Shown here piece by piece: positions 22,887 through 31,510 of a DNA stretch of 64,000 bases. The stretch comes from an uncultured Clostridia bacterium (GTDB lineage: Bacteria; Bacillota; Clostridia; TANB77; CAG-508): positions 30,405-94,404 of the forward strand of contig CANRGT010000006.1 in NCBI GenBank assembly GCA_947630185.1, given 5' to 3'. A program made the position numbers and the translations under genes. How positions within the stretch are numbered: position 1 is the stretch's first letter; each line of letters starts with the position of its first letter. The notes below the pieces were generated by a model that saw only the letters and a list, made by a program, of their open reading frames with translations, made no database searches and had not been told where the DNA came from.

Positions 22887-25800
22887 TTAAATTACAAACT
22901 TCTTAATTAAAACTACTCCACCTGCTAAGATACTAACTACTACTAATATCAAACCTACATATGTTGGAACACTACCTGTTACTACTCCTAGGATTACTGG
23001 TGCATCATCTATATCGTCTTCTCCTGGTTTGTTATTTCCTGGCTCAGAGTCTATATCTGGTGAGTGTGGGTCATTATTGTCTTTGTATATCTCTGCCCAG
23101 TTTACTTTCTCTCCTAAGTTGTTCTTATTGTTTATCCATGTTAGTATAATTTCTACTTGGGCACTCTCCCCTGGTTGTAATAGTGTATCTTTTAATTGGT
23201 CTGTTAATACTTTTCCGTCTTCTTCTCTCCATAATGGATTATCTTTTGGATCAAATCTTAATCCTTCTGGAATGTAGTCTATTAATTCTTTTGCATAGCC
23301 TGCTATTTCTCCTTCGTTTGTTACTTTTATTACGAATTTGAATTTGACTGTTGTTTTATCTATTCTACTTCCTCTTATTTCTACTTTTGCTGGTGGTTCT
23401 GGATTCTCATCTCCTGTATGTCCTGTCTTTGTTACTGTTGTTTTTCCACCATATGTTACTATTGATTCACTTACCCATTTCTTTAAGCTTAAGTCAAAGT
23501 ATTGTACTTTTATTTTTTCTTCATCTATATCATCTTCGTCTGGCTCATCATTGTCTGGTGTAGAATCTACATCTTCTACTGGATCATTGTTTTCGTCTCT
23601 ATCATCTGTTATTTCTGCTATATTAATTATTATTCTGTCTGATGTGTTTGGTTCTGATACTTTAAAAGCTATCTTTACATCTTTGTAGTCTGGCATTGTC
23701 ATTGTTTCTTGGTCAAAGGCTTTTAATAAGTTCGCATTTTCCTCTTTTTCATTTTCTTTTGCTAAATAATCTGTTTCAATGTACTTAGCTTCTTCTACAT
23801 TATCTGTTTCTATGTCTTCTTCAGTATACATTTTCCATCCATACTCTACGTTTGTTTCGTGGTCTGGTAAGAAAGTTAATCCTTCTGGTAAATCATCTTT
23901 TATTTTGCTTGCATAACCTGCCATATTTCCTTCATTAAATATTCTTAATGTATATGTTACTATATTACCATTTGCTACTTGTACAGGATCCTTTGGATGT
24001 TCATATTTGAATTCTGTTTCACTTAATTTTGTAAATACTGGCACTCTGTTTATTATGTCTGTATCATTTACCTTTGTTATGAATTTTCTTAACGCTAAGT
24101 CAAATCTTTGTAATATTAATTTTTCAAAGTCATCATCATCTTGTTGTCCTTCAATATATTTCTTTCCTGCTTCTATTTCTGTATCTTTATAATTTGGTAA
24201 TTCTTCGTCTGTTGGTAAATTATCGTTTTGCACTTTGTCTTCTGGTTTTGAGTTATTATTTGTTAAACTATCCTCGGTTGAATCTCTGTCTACTGTTTCA
24301 GGATTATGTTCTACATCTTCAAATCCAGTAATTTCAGCAATGTTTGTAATCTTTGTGTATATACTAATATCTTCTTTTACTTTACATCTTACTTGTACAT
24401 CAATATAATCTAATTTTTCTCCATCAAATGCTTTTAATAAGACTTTATCTTCTCCTTCTACTCTCTCTGCATACATTGAATCTCTAGTTGCTTCTTTATT
24501 TGTACTTGGTGATGTTATATCTGTTTTTATTGTTCTACCATCATCTGATAAAATCCATCCGTTTTTTACGTTTAATTCATCATTTACTATGAATTCTAGT
24601 TCTTGTGGCAAATGATCTGTTATTTCTGTTACATATCCATCTATTTGGCCTTCATTGTATACTCTAATTGTATATGTTACAATATTTCCATTTGATACAC
24701 CTATAGGCTCTTTTGTATGTTCATATATTGCTGTAGTTTTAACTCCATTTGCTAAATCTGTTACTATTACATTTGGAGTTCTGTCATATTCTTTAACTTT
24801 TTCTCCACTTTGTACACTTGTAATGAATTTTCTTAAAGATAAATCAAAATACTTGCCTATCATTACTAATCTTTCAAAATCATCGTCATCTTGTTGATTT
24901 TCATCTAAGTAATTATCTCTATCTACATTACTTGGAATCGAATCACGATCAACTACTGGTTTCTTATCTTCATCTAAGGTTTCAGTTATTTCTGCTATAT
25001 TTCTTAAAGATTGGTCTTTATCTGTTACTGTTGCTGTAACTTCACATTCTATTTTTAAATCTTTGTATTTGATTTCAGTTCCATCAAATGCTTCTAGTAA
25101 TGTATCTTCTAAATAGTTACTTACAATTGTTTTTCCATCTTTTGATGGATTAGACCACTTATACTCTGTATTTATTGTACTATCTTTTGGATCAATAAAA
25201 GCTAAACCATTTGGTAAATAATCTGTTATTTGTTTTGCATAACCAGATATATTTCCTTCATTATATACTCTAATTGTATAAACTATTTTGTCACCTGTTT
25301 GTACTTTTAGAGGATCTTTTGCATGTACTTTTTCGGCAGTTGTGCCATCATCCCATGTTGCAATTCCACTTGCTAATTTTCCTACTTCTTCTTGTGAAAT
25401 CTTTGGCTCTCTTGCAAATTCATTTTCTCCTTCATTTTTTATATCAACTCCATTTATGCTTGTTATAAATTTTCTTAAAGCTAAGTCAAAGTTTTCCTCT
25501 TTTAAAATTAAATCTTCAAAGTCATCATCATCTTGTTGACTTTTCGTTCCATATGGCCAATCTACATTTCCTGCTTCTGAGTCACGATCTTTTATAGATG
25601 TATTTCCAGATTCATCTTTGTAAATTGTAATTTCTGCTACATTTTTTAGTGATTGTGTTTTAGAAGTTGCAATTACTTCACATTCTATTTTTAAATCTTC
25701 ATAATCTAATGTGTTTCCATCAAAAGCATCTAATTTTTTATTACTTAAATAGTTGGTTACAATTGTTTTTCCATCATTTAATGGATTTGTCCATCCATAA

Positions 25801-27365
25801 GTTGTATTTATTTGACTTTCTGATGTAGGTACAAATTTTAAACCTTCTGGTAAGTAGTCTGTTATTTGTTCAGCATAACCTGCTACATTTCCTTCGTTAT
25901 ATACCCTTATTGTATAAACTACTTTATATCCTTTTCTTACTGTTAAAAGGTCTTTTGTATGTACTTTTTCAGCTGTTGTACCAGCATCCCATTTTGCCGT
26001 TTCTGTTTTTAGATTAGCTATTTCTTCTTCTGATATTTTTGGTGTTCTATCTACAGTTGGTGCTACATCATTAATTTCAGTTATAAATTTTCTTAAAGCT
26101 AAGTCAAATATTTTATCTGGTTCTTTTACAAATTCTTTTTCCACAGCAAAGTTTACTGGTTCTTTTTCTACTATAACAACTGGTTGGTCTGTATTTTTTG
26201 GTTCTTCAACTGACCAATAATTAGCAGTAGTAATAAAAAATGTTCCACTAACTTTAACATTTACAGTTGTAATGTCTTCTGTAGTATTTGGGATAGATAT
26301 ATAAAATACTTTATCATCAGATTCTTTATTTACTAAATCCTTTAAAGCAGTTACTTCTGTTTTAGTTGAATTTAAAATTTTAACATCTGAAATAAGAGCC
26401 TCTTTTCCATCTGTAACTGTTAATCCTAAAGTATAATCTATATTTCTTAACTCTTTCATTTTATATGGACCTATTATATATCTTTCTCCTTTTACTTCAA
26501 GTGTAGGAGTTGTATTTTCTAAGCTTATTGGACTTTCTTTTAAGTTATTAGCATAATTGTATGAAAAATCAGGTTCACTAGGTATTTCTACTAAGTAATT
26601 AAATAATGCTTGACATGCCTCTGCTCTGTCTCTTCCATTTTTGAAAAAATTATCACTGCTACTTAATGATTGATAATTACTGTTTTCATTAGGTACTGCA
26701 TTTAACCAAAATTCAAAAGTATCTTTTACATGATATTCATCTCCACTTGGGTTTGTATAATGCCATATTGCTAATTGTTGAACTGCATCTATATCATCAT
26801 CAGTTAAATACTCAAATTCATAACCAGATATATCAACATCTCCTTCTTTTTTTGCATATTCTTTAGCAGAATTTAATAACATTTGTCTATTTTGTGTTGC
26901 TTGTAATTGACTAGCATCTGAAGAATTTGTTTTGGCTGGTACATATATGTTATCTAAAATCCACATTAATGCCATGTACTCTTTACTATTAACTTCAGGT
27001 AATTTATCTATATATTGTTGTGGTATAGTGCTAGGATTTTTCATATCAAAATATTTAGTATAATGTTGTTCTGTTGGAGTAGCTAAAAAAAGGTTTTCAG
27101 AGCCAAATCCTGGTCCTCCCTTTAAGCAATAAATCGTATCTCCCAAATCTTTTTCTGTATTATATATTTTCCATACATTTTTATTAGAGTTTGCTAATTG
27201 ATATCCATATCCAGATTTTCTTAGCATTTTTATTTTTAAATTCAAATCTCCATCAGCAGCTTTTACAATATTAAATGAGCTATTAAATGTCATAATAGCT
27301 AAGAAAAAAACTGCAATGATTAGCACCAATTTCTTTAATTTCATAATTTTACCAACCTTCTTCAC
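22887..27365 (-). CDS. Surface adhesin: signal peptide, Cys-Gln thioester domain, five DUF11/isopeptide-like repeats, C-terminal TM anchor
   Basis: IYCLKGG and VQQLAIWHYTN thioester motifs; repeated FDL(A/S)L(R/K)K(F/W) and NEGxxxGYxxxIxDxLPxGLxF; C-terminal TM without obvious LPXTG. Confidence 0.8.
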   Translation of the reverse strand: MKKVGKIMKLKKLVLIIAVFFLAIMTFNSSFNIVKAADGDLNLKIKMLRKSGYGYQLANSNKNVWKIYNTEKDLGDTIYCLKGGPGFGSENLFLATPTEQHYTKYFDMKNPSTIPQQYIDKLPEVNSKEYMALMWILDNIYVPAKTNSSDASQLQATQNRQMLLNSAKEYAKKEGDVDISGYEFEYLTDDDIDAVQQLAIWHYTNPSGDEYHVKDTFEFWLNAVPNENSNYQSLSSSDNFFKNGRDRAEACQALFNYLVEIPSEPDFSYNYANNLKESPISLENTTPTLEVKGERYIIGPYKMKELRNIDYTLGLTVTDGKEALISDVKILNSTKTEVTALKDLVNKESDDKVFYISIPNTTEDITTVNVKVSGTFFITTANYWSVEEPKNTDQPVVIVEKEPVNFAVEKEFVKEPDKIFDLALRKFITEINDVAPTVDRTPKISEEEIANLKTETAKWDAGTTAEKVHTKDLLTVRKGYKVVYTIRVYNEGNVAGYAEQITDYLPEGLKFVPTSESQINTTYGWTNPLNDGKTIVTNYLSNKKLDAFDGNTLDYEDLKIECEVIATSKTQSLKNVAEITIYKDESGNTSIKDRDSEAGNVDWPYGTKSQQDDDDFEDLILKEENFDLALRKFITSINGVDIKNEGENEFAREPKISQEEVGKLASGIATWDDGTTAEKVHAKDPLKVQTGDKIVYTIRVYNEGNISGYAKQITDYLPNGLAFIDPKDSTINTEYKWSNPSKDGKTIVSNYLEDTLLEAFDGTEIKYKDLKIECEVTATVTDKDQSLRNIAEITETLDEDKKPVVDRDSIPSNVDRDNYLDENQQDDDDFERLVMIGKYFDLSLRKFITSVQSGEKVKEYDRTPNVIVTDLANGVKTTAIYEHTKEPIGVSNGNIVTYTIRVYNEGQIDGYVTEITDHLPQELEFIVNDELNVKNGWILSDDGRTIKTDITSPSTNKEATRDSMYAERVEGEDKVLLKAFDGEKLDYIDVQVRCKVKEDISIYTKITNIAEITGFEDVEHNPETVDRDSTEDSLTNNNSKPEDKVQNDNLPTDEELPNYKDTEIEAGKKYIEGQQDDDDFEKLILQRFDLALRKFITKVNDTDIINRVPVFTKLSETEFKYEHPKDPVQVANGNIVTYTLRIFNEGNMAGYASKIKDDLPEGLTFLPDHETNVEYGWKMYTEEDIETDNVEEAKYIETDYLAKENEKEENANLLKAFDQETMTMPDYKDVKIAFKVSEPNTSDRIIINIAEITDDRDENNDPVEDVDSTPDNDEPDEDDIDEEKIKVQYFDLSLKKWVSESIVTYGGKTTVTKTGHTGDENPEPPAKVEIRGSRIDKTTVKFKFVIKVTNEGEIAGYAKELIDYIPEGLRFDPKDNPLWREEDGKVLTDQLKDTLLQPGESAQVEIILTWINNKNNLGEKVNWAEIYKDNNDPHSPDIDSEPGNNKPGEDDIDDAPVILGVVTGSVPTYVGLILVVVSILAGGVVLIKKFVI

Positions 27366-27620
27366 ATACTAGTATTAATTTAATTTTACTTTCATTTCTT
27401 TAGTATGTCAATAACAGTATTTTACTGGTTTTCCATTATATTTCAATATCCATTTTTTTAGGCTTACGGATTTAATTTATTCAAAAAAATCAGTCATATA
27501 TTACAATTATATTACATTTTCGTCATATTTTCAAGTATTTTAGTGTTTTTAATTTCTCTTTTTCTTATTTCCGTAGGATTTTGTCGATTGTTTTACATAA
27601 TTTAGTGATTTCAATATATA

Positions 27621-27655
27621 AAAAATCTCAGTCTTTTTTTAGACGGAGATTTTTT
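27621..27655 (-). terminator. Terminator after 27683..28561
   Basis: AAAAATCTCAGTCT/AGACGGAGATTTTT stem with T tract. Confidence 0.65.
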
Positions 27656-27682
27656 AGCTAAAATCAAATATCAGTTTTAATG

Positions 27683-28561
27683 CTATAAAATTTTTTCTTT
27701 TTCTCTTTCTCTTAAAATAAGCCCTAATTTAATACCAGCTTCTATTTCACTTAGTTCTAGTGGTTTTCTTAACATTTTACCTATAACCTTCATTTCTTGC
27801 TTTTCTGATACTTTCCCTGATAATTCATCCCTAATTCTACTAATATATTCGTCAAACTTCATTGTTTCTAATTTTCTAGCTGCTATCAATTTTATTCTTT
27901 TTAAAATGTTTTCAAAATTTATATCATAATTTTCAAAACCTTTTTCAAGCATAAAGTCACCACCGTCTAATCTAACCTCTGATAATCCCATTTTTCTTTT
28001 ACTATCATATAATTTTACAAGTAATGCTACCATACTAGAATTTATAACTTTTCTATTTTCAGGTTTGAAATCATGAAATAAGTATTCTGGCTCTGGTACC
28101 CAAATTCCCCATTCTTTATCTTCTACACCAATACATCTAGCTTGGTAATAATATGGTGTAACATATAGCTCCCTCTTTTCACCATTTTTGTCTGCAAAAT
28201 AATAAAGTGGGCTAATAACATTACTTTTATTATCTTTACTTAAGCTTTGCAAGTTTTCAAATTCTCTTTTTCCAGTTCCAAATGGTGTTGCCGGTTGATT
28301 TACTACAAGAGTATATTGTCTGCTTTCATCAATAGTTAAAACATAAACTAGCTGTGTACTTCCATAATTTATAAATTCTATTCTTCTTTGGTTATATTGA
28401 AATTCTGGAACTGCATCACTTGCAAGTACTTGTTTAATAAAATTTTGTATACCAAAAAATTCATTTAAAGTGTTTTCTTCACTATTTTTTCCAGGTGGCA
28501 TTTTTAAATAATTTATTCCGCCATAATCAGGTATGCCTAAAGGGTCTTCTTTTCTTATCAT
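27683..28561 (-). CDS. Unknown protein, possibly a degenerate kinase-like fold
   Basis: INYGSTQLVYVLT...YTLVVNQPA...REFENLQSLS...VISPLYYF...LYVTPYYYQ suggests an N-lobe/hinge arrangement; weak. Confidence 0.45.
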   Translation of the reverse strand: MIRKEDPLGIPDYGGINYLKMPPGKNSEENTLNEFFGIQNFIKQVLASDAVPEFQYNQRRIEFINYGSTQLVYVLTIDESRQYTLVVNQPATPFGTGKREFENLQSLSKDNKSNVISPLYYFADKNGEKRELYVTPYYYQARCIGVEDKEWGIWVPEPEYLFHDFKPENRKVINSSMVALLVKLYDSKRKMGLSEVRLDGGDFMLEKGFENYDINFENILKRIKLIAARKLETMKFDEYISRIRDELSGKVSEKQEMKVIGKMLRKPLELSEIEAGIKLGLILREREKEKIL

Positions 28562-28804
28562 AAAATCTCCTTTTTTGTATTAAATTTTAGTTGGTTAAAT
28601 TTACATAAAATATTATAACATTATTTCTTAAATATTGCAATGTCTTAAAAAATGGAAATTTTAAAATTTCATTGTCTTTTTTTATATCTCTTTACTTTTT
28701 ATGTAAATTATGATAATATGATTATACTTTATGCTTTACTGCATGTATATTTATATACTCATGCTAATGAGTGTAAAGCAAATACTATGAAAGGTGGAAA
28801 CACT

Positions 28805-29656
28805 ATGAAGCAAATTAGCAAAGGCAAAGTACGGGACATCTATGATTTAGGTGACAAGTTGGTTTTAGTAACTTCGGACAGAGTTTCTGCGTTCGATGTT
28901 GTTTTACCCAATACTGTTCCCTATAAAGGAGCTGTCCTAAACAGGCTATCTGCATTTTGGTTTGAATTCACTCGGGATATAATTCCCAATCACATGATTT
29001 CTATCAAAAATGAAGATATGCCTAAAGAGTTCCAAAAAGCAAAGTTTGAAGACCGTTGCATGCTTGTTAAGAAGCTGAAAATGCTTCCTATCGAATGCAT
29101 CGTTCGTGGCTACATCACAGGATCAGGATGGGAAAGTTACAAGGAAACAGGATCTGTTTGTGGCATTAAATTGCCTGATGGATTGCAAGAATCCGAAAAA
29201 CTGCCCTTCCCAATTTACACACCCACAACGAAAGCTGTGGAAGGGCATGATGAACACATCTCATTCGAAGAAACTGTAAGACTGCTTGGCGAAGACCTTG
29301 CCACTCAAGTAAGGGACAAGAGTATTGAAATTTACTCAACCTGTGCAGAATATGCAAAAACGAAAGGCATTATTATCGCAGATACCAAATTCGAATTCGG
29401 CATTGACGAAAATGGCACTCTCGTTCTTGCAGATGAAGTTCTGACTCCTGACAGCAGTCGCTTCTGGCCTGCTGATGAGTATGAGGTTGGGAAATCTCAA
29501 AAGAGCTATGATAAGCAGTACTTAAGAGACTGGCTTAAGAATAGCGGTTGGGATAAAACCCCTCCTGCTCCGGAAATTCCTGAGAAGGTCATAGCCTTTA
29601 CTACTGACAAATACTTGGATGCTTTTGAAACTTTGACGAACATAGCTTTCTTCTAA
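28805..29656 (+). CDS. purC: Phosphoribosylaminoimidazole-succinocarboxamide synthase
   Basis: KQISKGKVRDIYDLGDKLVLVTSDRVSAFDVVLP...PIECIVRGYITGSGWESY; ATG at 28805 preceded by AAAGGTGG. Confidence 0.95.
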   Translation: MKQISKGKVRDIYDLGDKLVLVTSDRVSAFDVVLPNTVPYKGAVLNRLSAFWFEFTRDIIPNHMISIKNEDMPKEFQKAKFEDRCMLVKKLKMLPIECIVRGYITGSGWESYKETGSVCGIKLPDGLQESEKLPFPIYTPTTKAVEGHDEHISFEETVRLLGEDLATQVRDKSIEIYSTCAEYAKTKGIIIADTKFEFGIDENGTLVLADEVLTPDSSRFWPADEYEVGKSQKSYDKQYLRDWLKNSGWDKTPPAPEIPEKVIAFTTDKYLDAFETLTNIAFF

Positions 29657-29676
29657 TTTCAGTATTTGTTTAAAAC

Positions 29677-29715
29677 AAAAATCTCTGTCTTAATATTTTA
29701 AGACAGAGATTTTTT
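29677..29715. terminator. Terminator hairpin between purC and the tRNAs (probably bidirectional)
   Basis: AAAAATCTCTGTCTTAA TATT TTAAGACAGAGATTTTT near-perfect palindrome. Confidence 0.8.
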
Positions 29716-29718
29716 ATT

Positions 29719-29793
29719 TGGAGGCGAGTATCGGAATCGAACCGATGAATCATGGTTTTGCAGACCAGTGCCTTACCGCTTGGCTAACTCGCC
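29719..29793 (-). tRNA. tRNA-Cys (anticodon GCA), CCA encoded
   Basis: Minus-strand GGCGAGT...CTGGTCTGCAAAACCAT...GGTTCGATTCCGATACTCGCCTCCA cloverleaf. Confidence 0.93.
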
Positions 29794-29838
29794 ATTTTAT
29801 TATTTGTTACAAGAAAAAAGTTCTTATTAAACAAAAAA

Positions 29839-29914
29839 TGGAGCGGAAAACGGGGCTCAAACCCGCGACCTCTGCCTTGGCAAGGCAGCGCTCTATCAAC
29901 TGAGCTATTTCCGC
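29839..29914 (-). tRNA. tRNA-Gly (anticodon GCC), CCA encoded
   Basis: Minus-strand GCGGAAATAGCTCAGTTGATAGAGCGCTGCCTTGCCAAGGCAGAGGTCGCGGGTTTGAGCCCCGTTTTCCGCTCCA. Confidence 0.95.
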
Positions 29915-29966
29915 ATATGCTTTTTTTATAAAAGCATATTTATAATAGCAAATTTTCTTTAAAAAG

Positions 29967-31421
29967 TCAAGGTACTAAACTTAAAAAATCTATAAAATAG
30001 TCAATTACTTCTTTTTTTGCTACTTCTTTTTGTACTGTAATATCTAATACTTCTATTGTTTCATCACCATTTATTACTTTAACACTTCCTATTACTTTCC
30101 CCTCTTTAACAGGTGCTTCTAAATAATAAAGTGAATTTATTTCAATTCTAATATTATCTATTTCATCTTTTCTTAAGGCTATTTGTTTACATTTAAGTTC
30201 ACTCATATCAATACTTACATAATTACTTTTGCCTTTGTTTATATATATGCGTTTTTCATTTAATTGTTTCCACTTCTCAAACTGCTCTTTTACTTTTTCT
30301 TCTAAATTTATTACTTCATAATTTTTATATGCATATTCAATTAATTTTATGCTATCTGATGTTCTAATTTTTTTAGTATCTGAGCCAAGCACTACTGTAA
30401 TAATATCTAAATTCCCTCTTTTACATGCTGTTACTAAACATCTGCCTGCCCCATTTGTAAAACCAGTTTTTACGCCATATACACCATCTAAATTTCCTAA
30501 TAATTCATTTGTATTAGAAATTTGCTTTGAACTTCCATTTATAGTAACAGTATAATATTTAGTTGATACAATTTCTTTAAATTTTGGTATATTTAGTGCA
30601 TAATCTGCCATACACGCAAGCTCGTATGCTGTTGTATAATGTCCTTCTTGGTCTAGTCCATGTGGCGAAGTAAAGTGGCTATTTAGTAACCCCATTTCTT
30701 TTGCTTTTGCATTCATTAAGTCACTAAAACCTTCTACACTTCCACCAATGTGCACAGCTAATGCTACTGCTGCATCATTTCCAGACTCTAGCAATAAGCC
30801 ATATAATAAATCATGAACAGTAATTTTATCATTTAATTTTAAGCCTAATCTTGAACCACCAGTACCTGCTGCCTTTTTTTCAATTGTAACCACATCTTTT
30901 AAATTTGCATTTTCTAATACTACTATTGCAGTCATGATTTTAGTGGTACTTGCCATAGGTACTTGTTTTAGTCCATTTTTCTCATATAATATGGTTTTTG
31001 AATTTCTATCAAATATTAGTCCTATTCGTGCATTTTGCTTAGGAATCTCTATACTATTACTTGAAGTTTCTATTGCTGTATTTTGTGAATTTTCTTGTGT
31101 TCCGTTTTGCAAATTTCCTTGTACTTCAGTTTGTATAATATTTTTTGTTTCATCTTGTAGTTCTGTTTGGATTTCATTTAAATCTACTTGTTCATTATCT
31201 TCTAAGTCTGCATATTGTAAGTTTGCATACTCTAAGTCTGCATATTGTAAATCTGCATATTTTAGCTCTGCATATGAAATATTATTAATGTTTACTATAA
31301 CAAAAATAAGTAAAAATATCGTTACGCCAGATACAAATTTCTTCAATAGTAAATTTAATCTATTAAATGAAGCTTTTTTATATTTAGTATGTTTTATTAA
31401 ACATTTTCTGTTTTTTACCAT
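29967..31421 (-). CDS. D-alanyl-D-alanine carboxypeptidase (DacF/PBP5-like, S11) with N-terminal pentapeptide-like tract
   Basis: STTKIMTAIV (SxxK), SGNDAAV (SxN), KTGFTNGAG (KTG); ELKYADLQYADLEYANLQYADLED after the TM. Confidence 0.92.
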   Translation of the reverse strand: MVKNRKCLIKHTKYKKASFNRLNLLLKKFVSGVTIFLLIFVIVNINNISYAELKYADLQYADLEYANLQYADLEDNEQVDLNEIQTELQDETKNIIQTEVQGNLQNGTQENSQNTAIETSSNSIEIPKQNARIGLIFDRNSKTILYEKNGLKQVPMASTTKIMTAIVVLENANLKDVVTIEKKAAGTGGSRLGLKLNDKITVHDLLYGLLLESGNDAAVALAVHIGGSVEGFSDLMNAKAKEMGLLNSHFTSPHGLDQEGHYTTAYELACMADYALNIPKFKEIVSTKYYTVTINGSSKQISNTNELLGNLDGVYGVKTGFTNGAGRCLVTACKRGNLDIITVVLGSDTKKIRTSDSIKLIEYAYKNYEVINLEEKVKEQFEKWKQLNEKRIYINKGKSNYVSIDMSELKCKQIALRKDEIDNIRIEINSLYYLEAPVKEGKVIGSVKVINGDETIEVLDITVQKEVAKKEVIDYFIDFLSLVP

Positions 31422-31422
31422 T

Positions 31423-31464
31423 AAAAAATCACCTTTTTAATTATATTTTAAAAAGTGATTTTTT
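31423..31464 (-). promoter_or_regulatory. Hairpin overlapping the RBS of the DD-carboxypeptidase; also a terminator candidate for 31511..32866
   Basis: Minus strand AAAAAATCACTTTTTAA...TTAAAAAGGTGATTTTTT; AAGGTG RBS (31430-31435) lies in the 3' arm. Confidence 0.6.
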
Positions 31465-31510
31465 ATTCTTATTATTTTTCATATACAATAATTGATAATC
31501 AATTAATCTA

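Noticed and set aside
28652-28804. Upstream extension of purC ORF (MEILKFHCLFLYLFTFYVNYD...)
   Set aside because: Homology and RBS place the start at 28805; the extension is AT-rich leader sequence.
29718-29903. 61-aa plus-strand ORF
   Set aside because: It is the antisense of the two tRNA genes.
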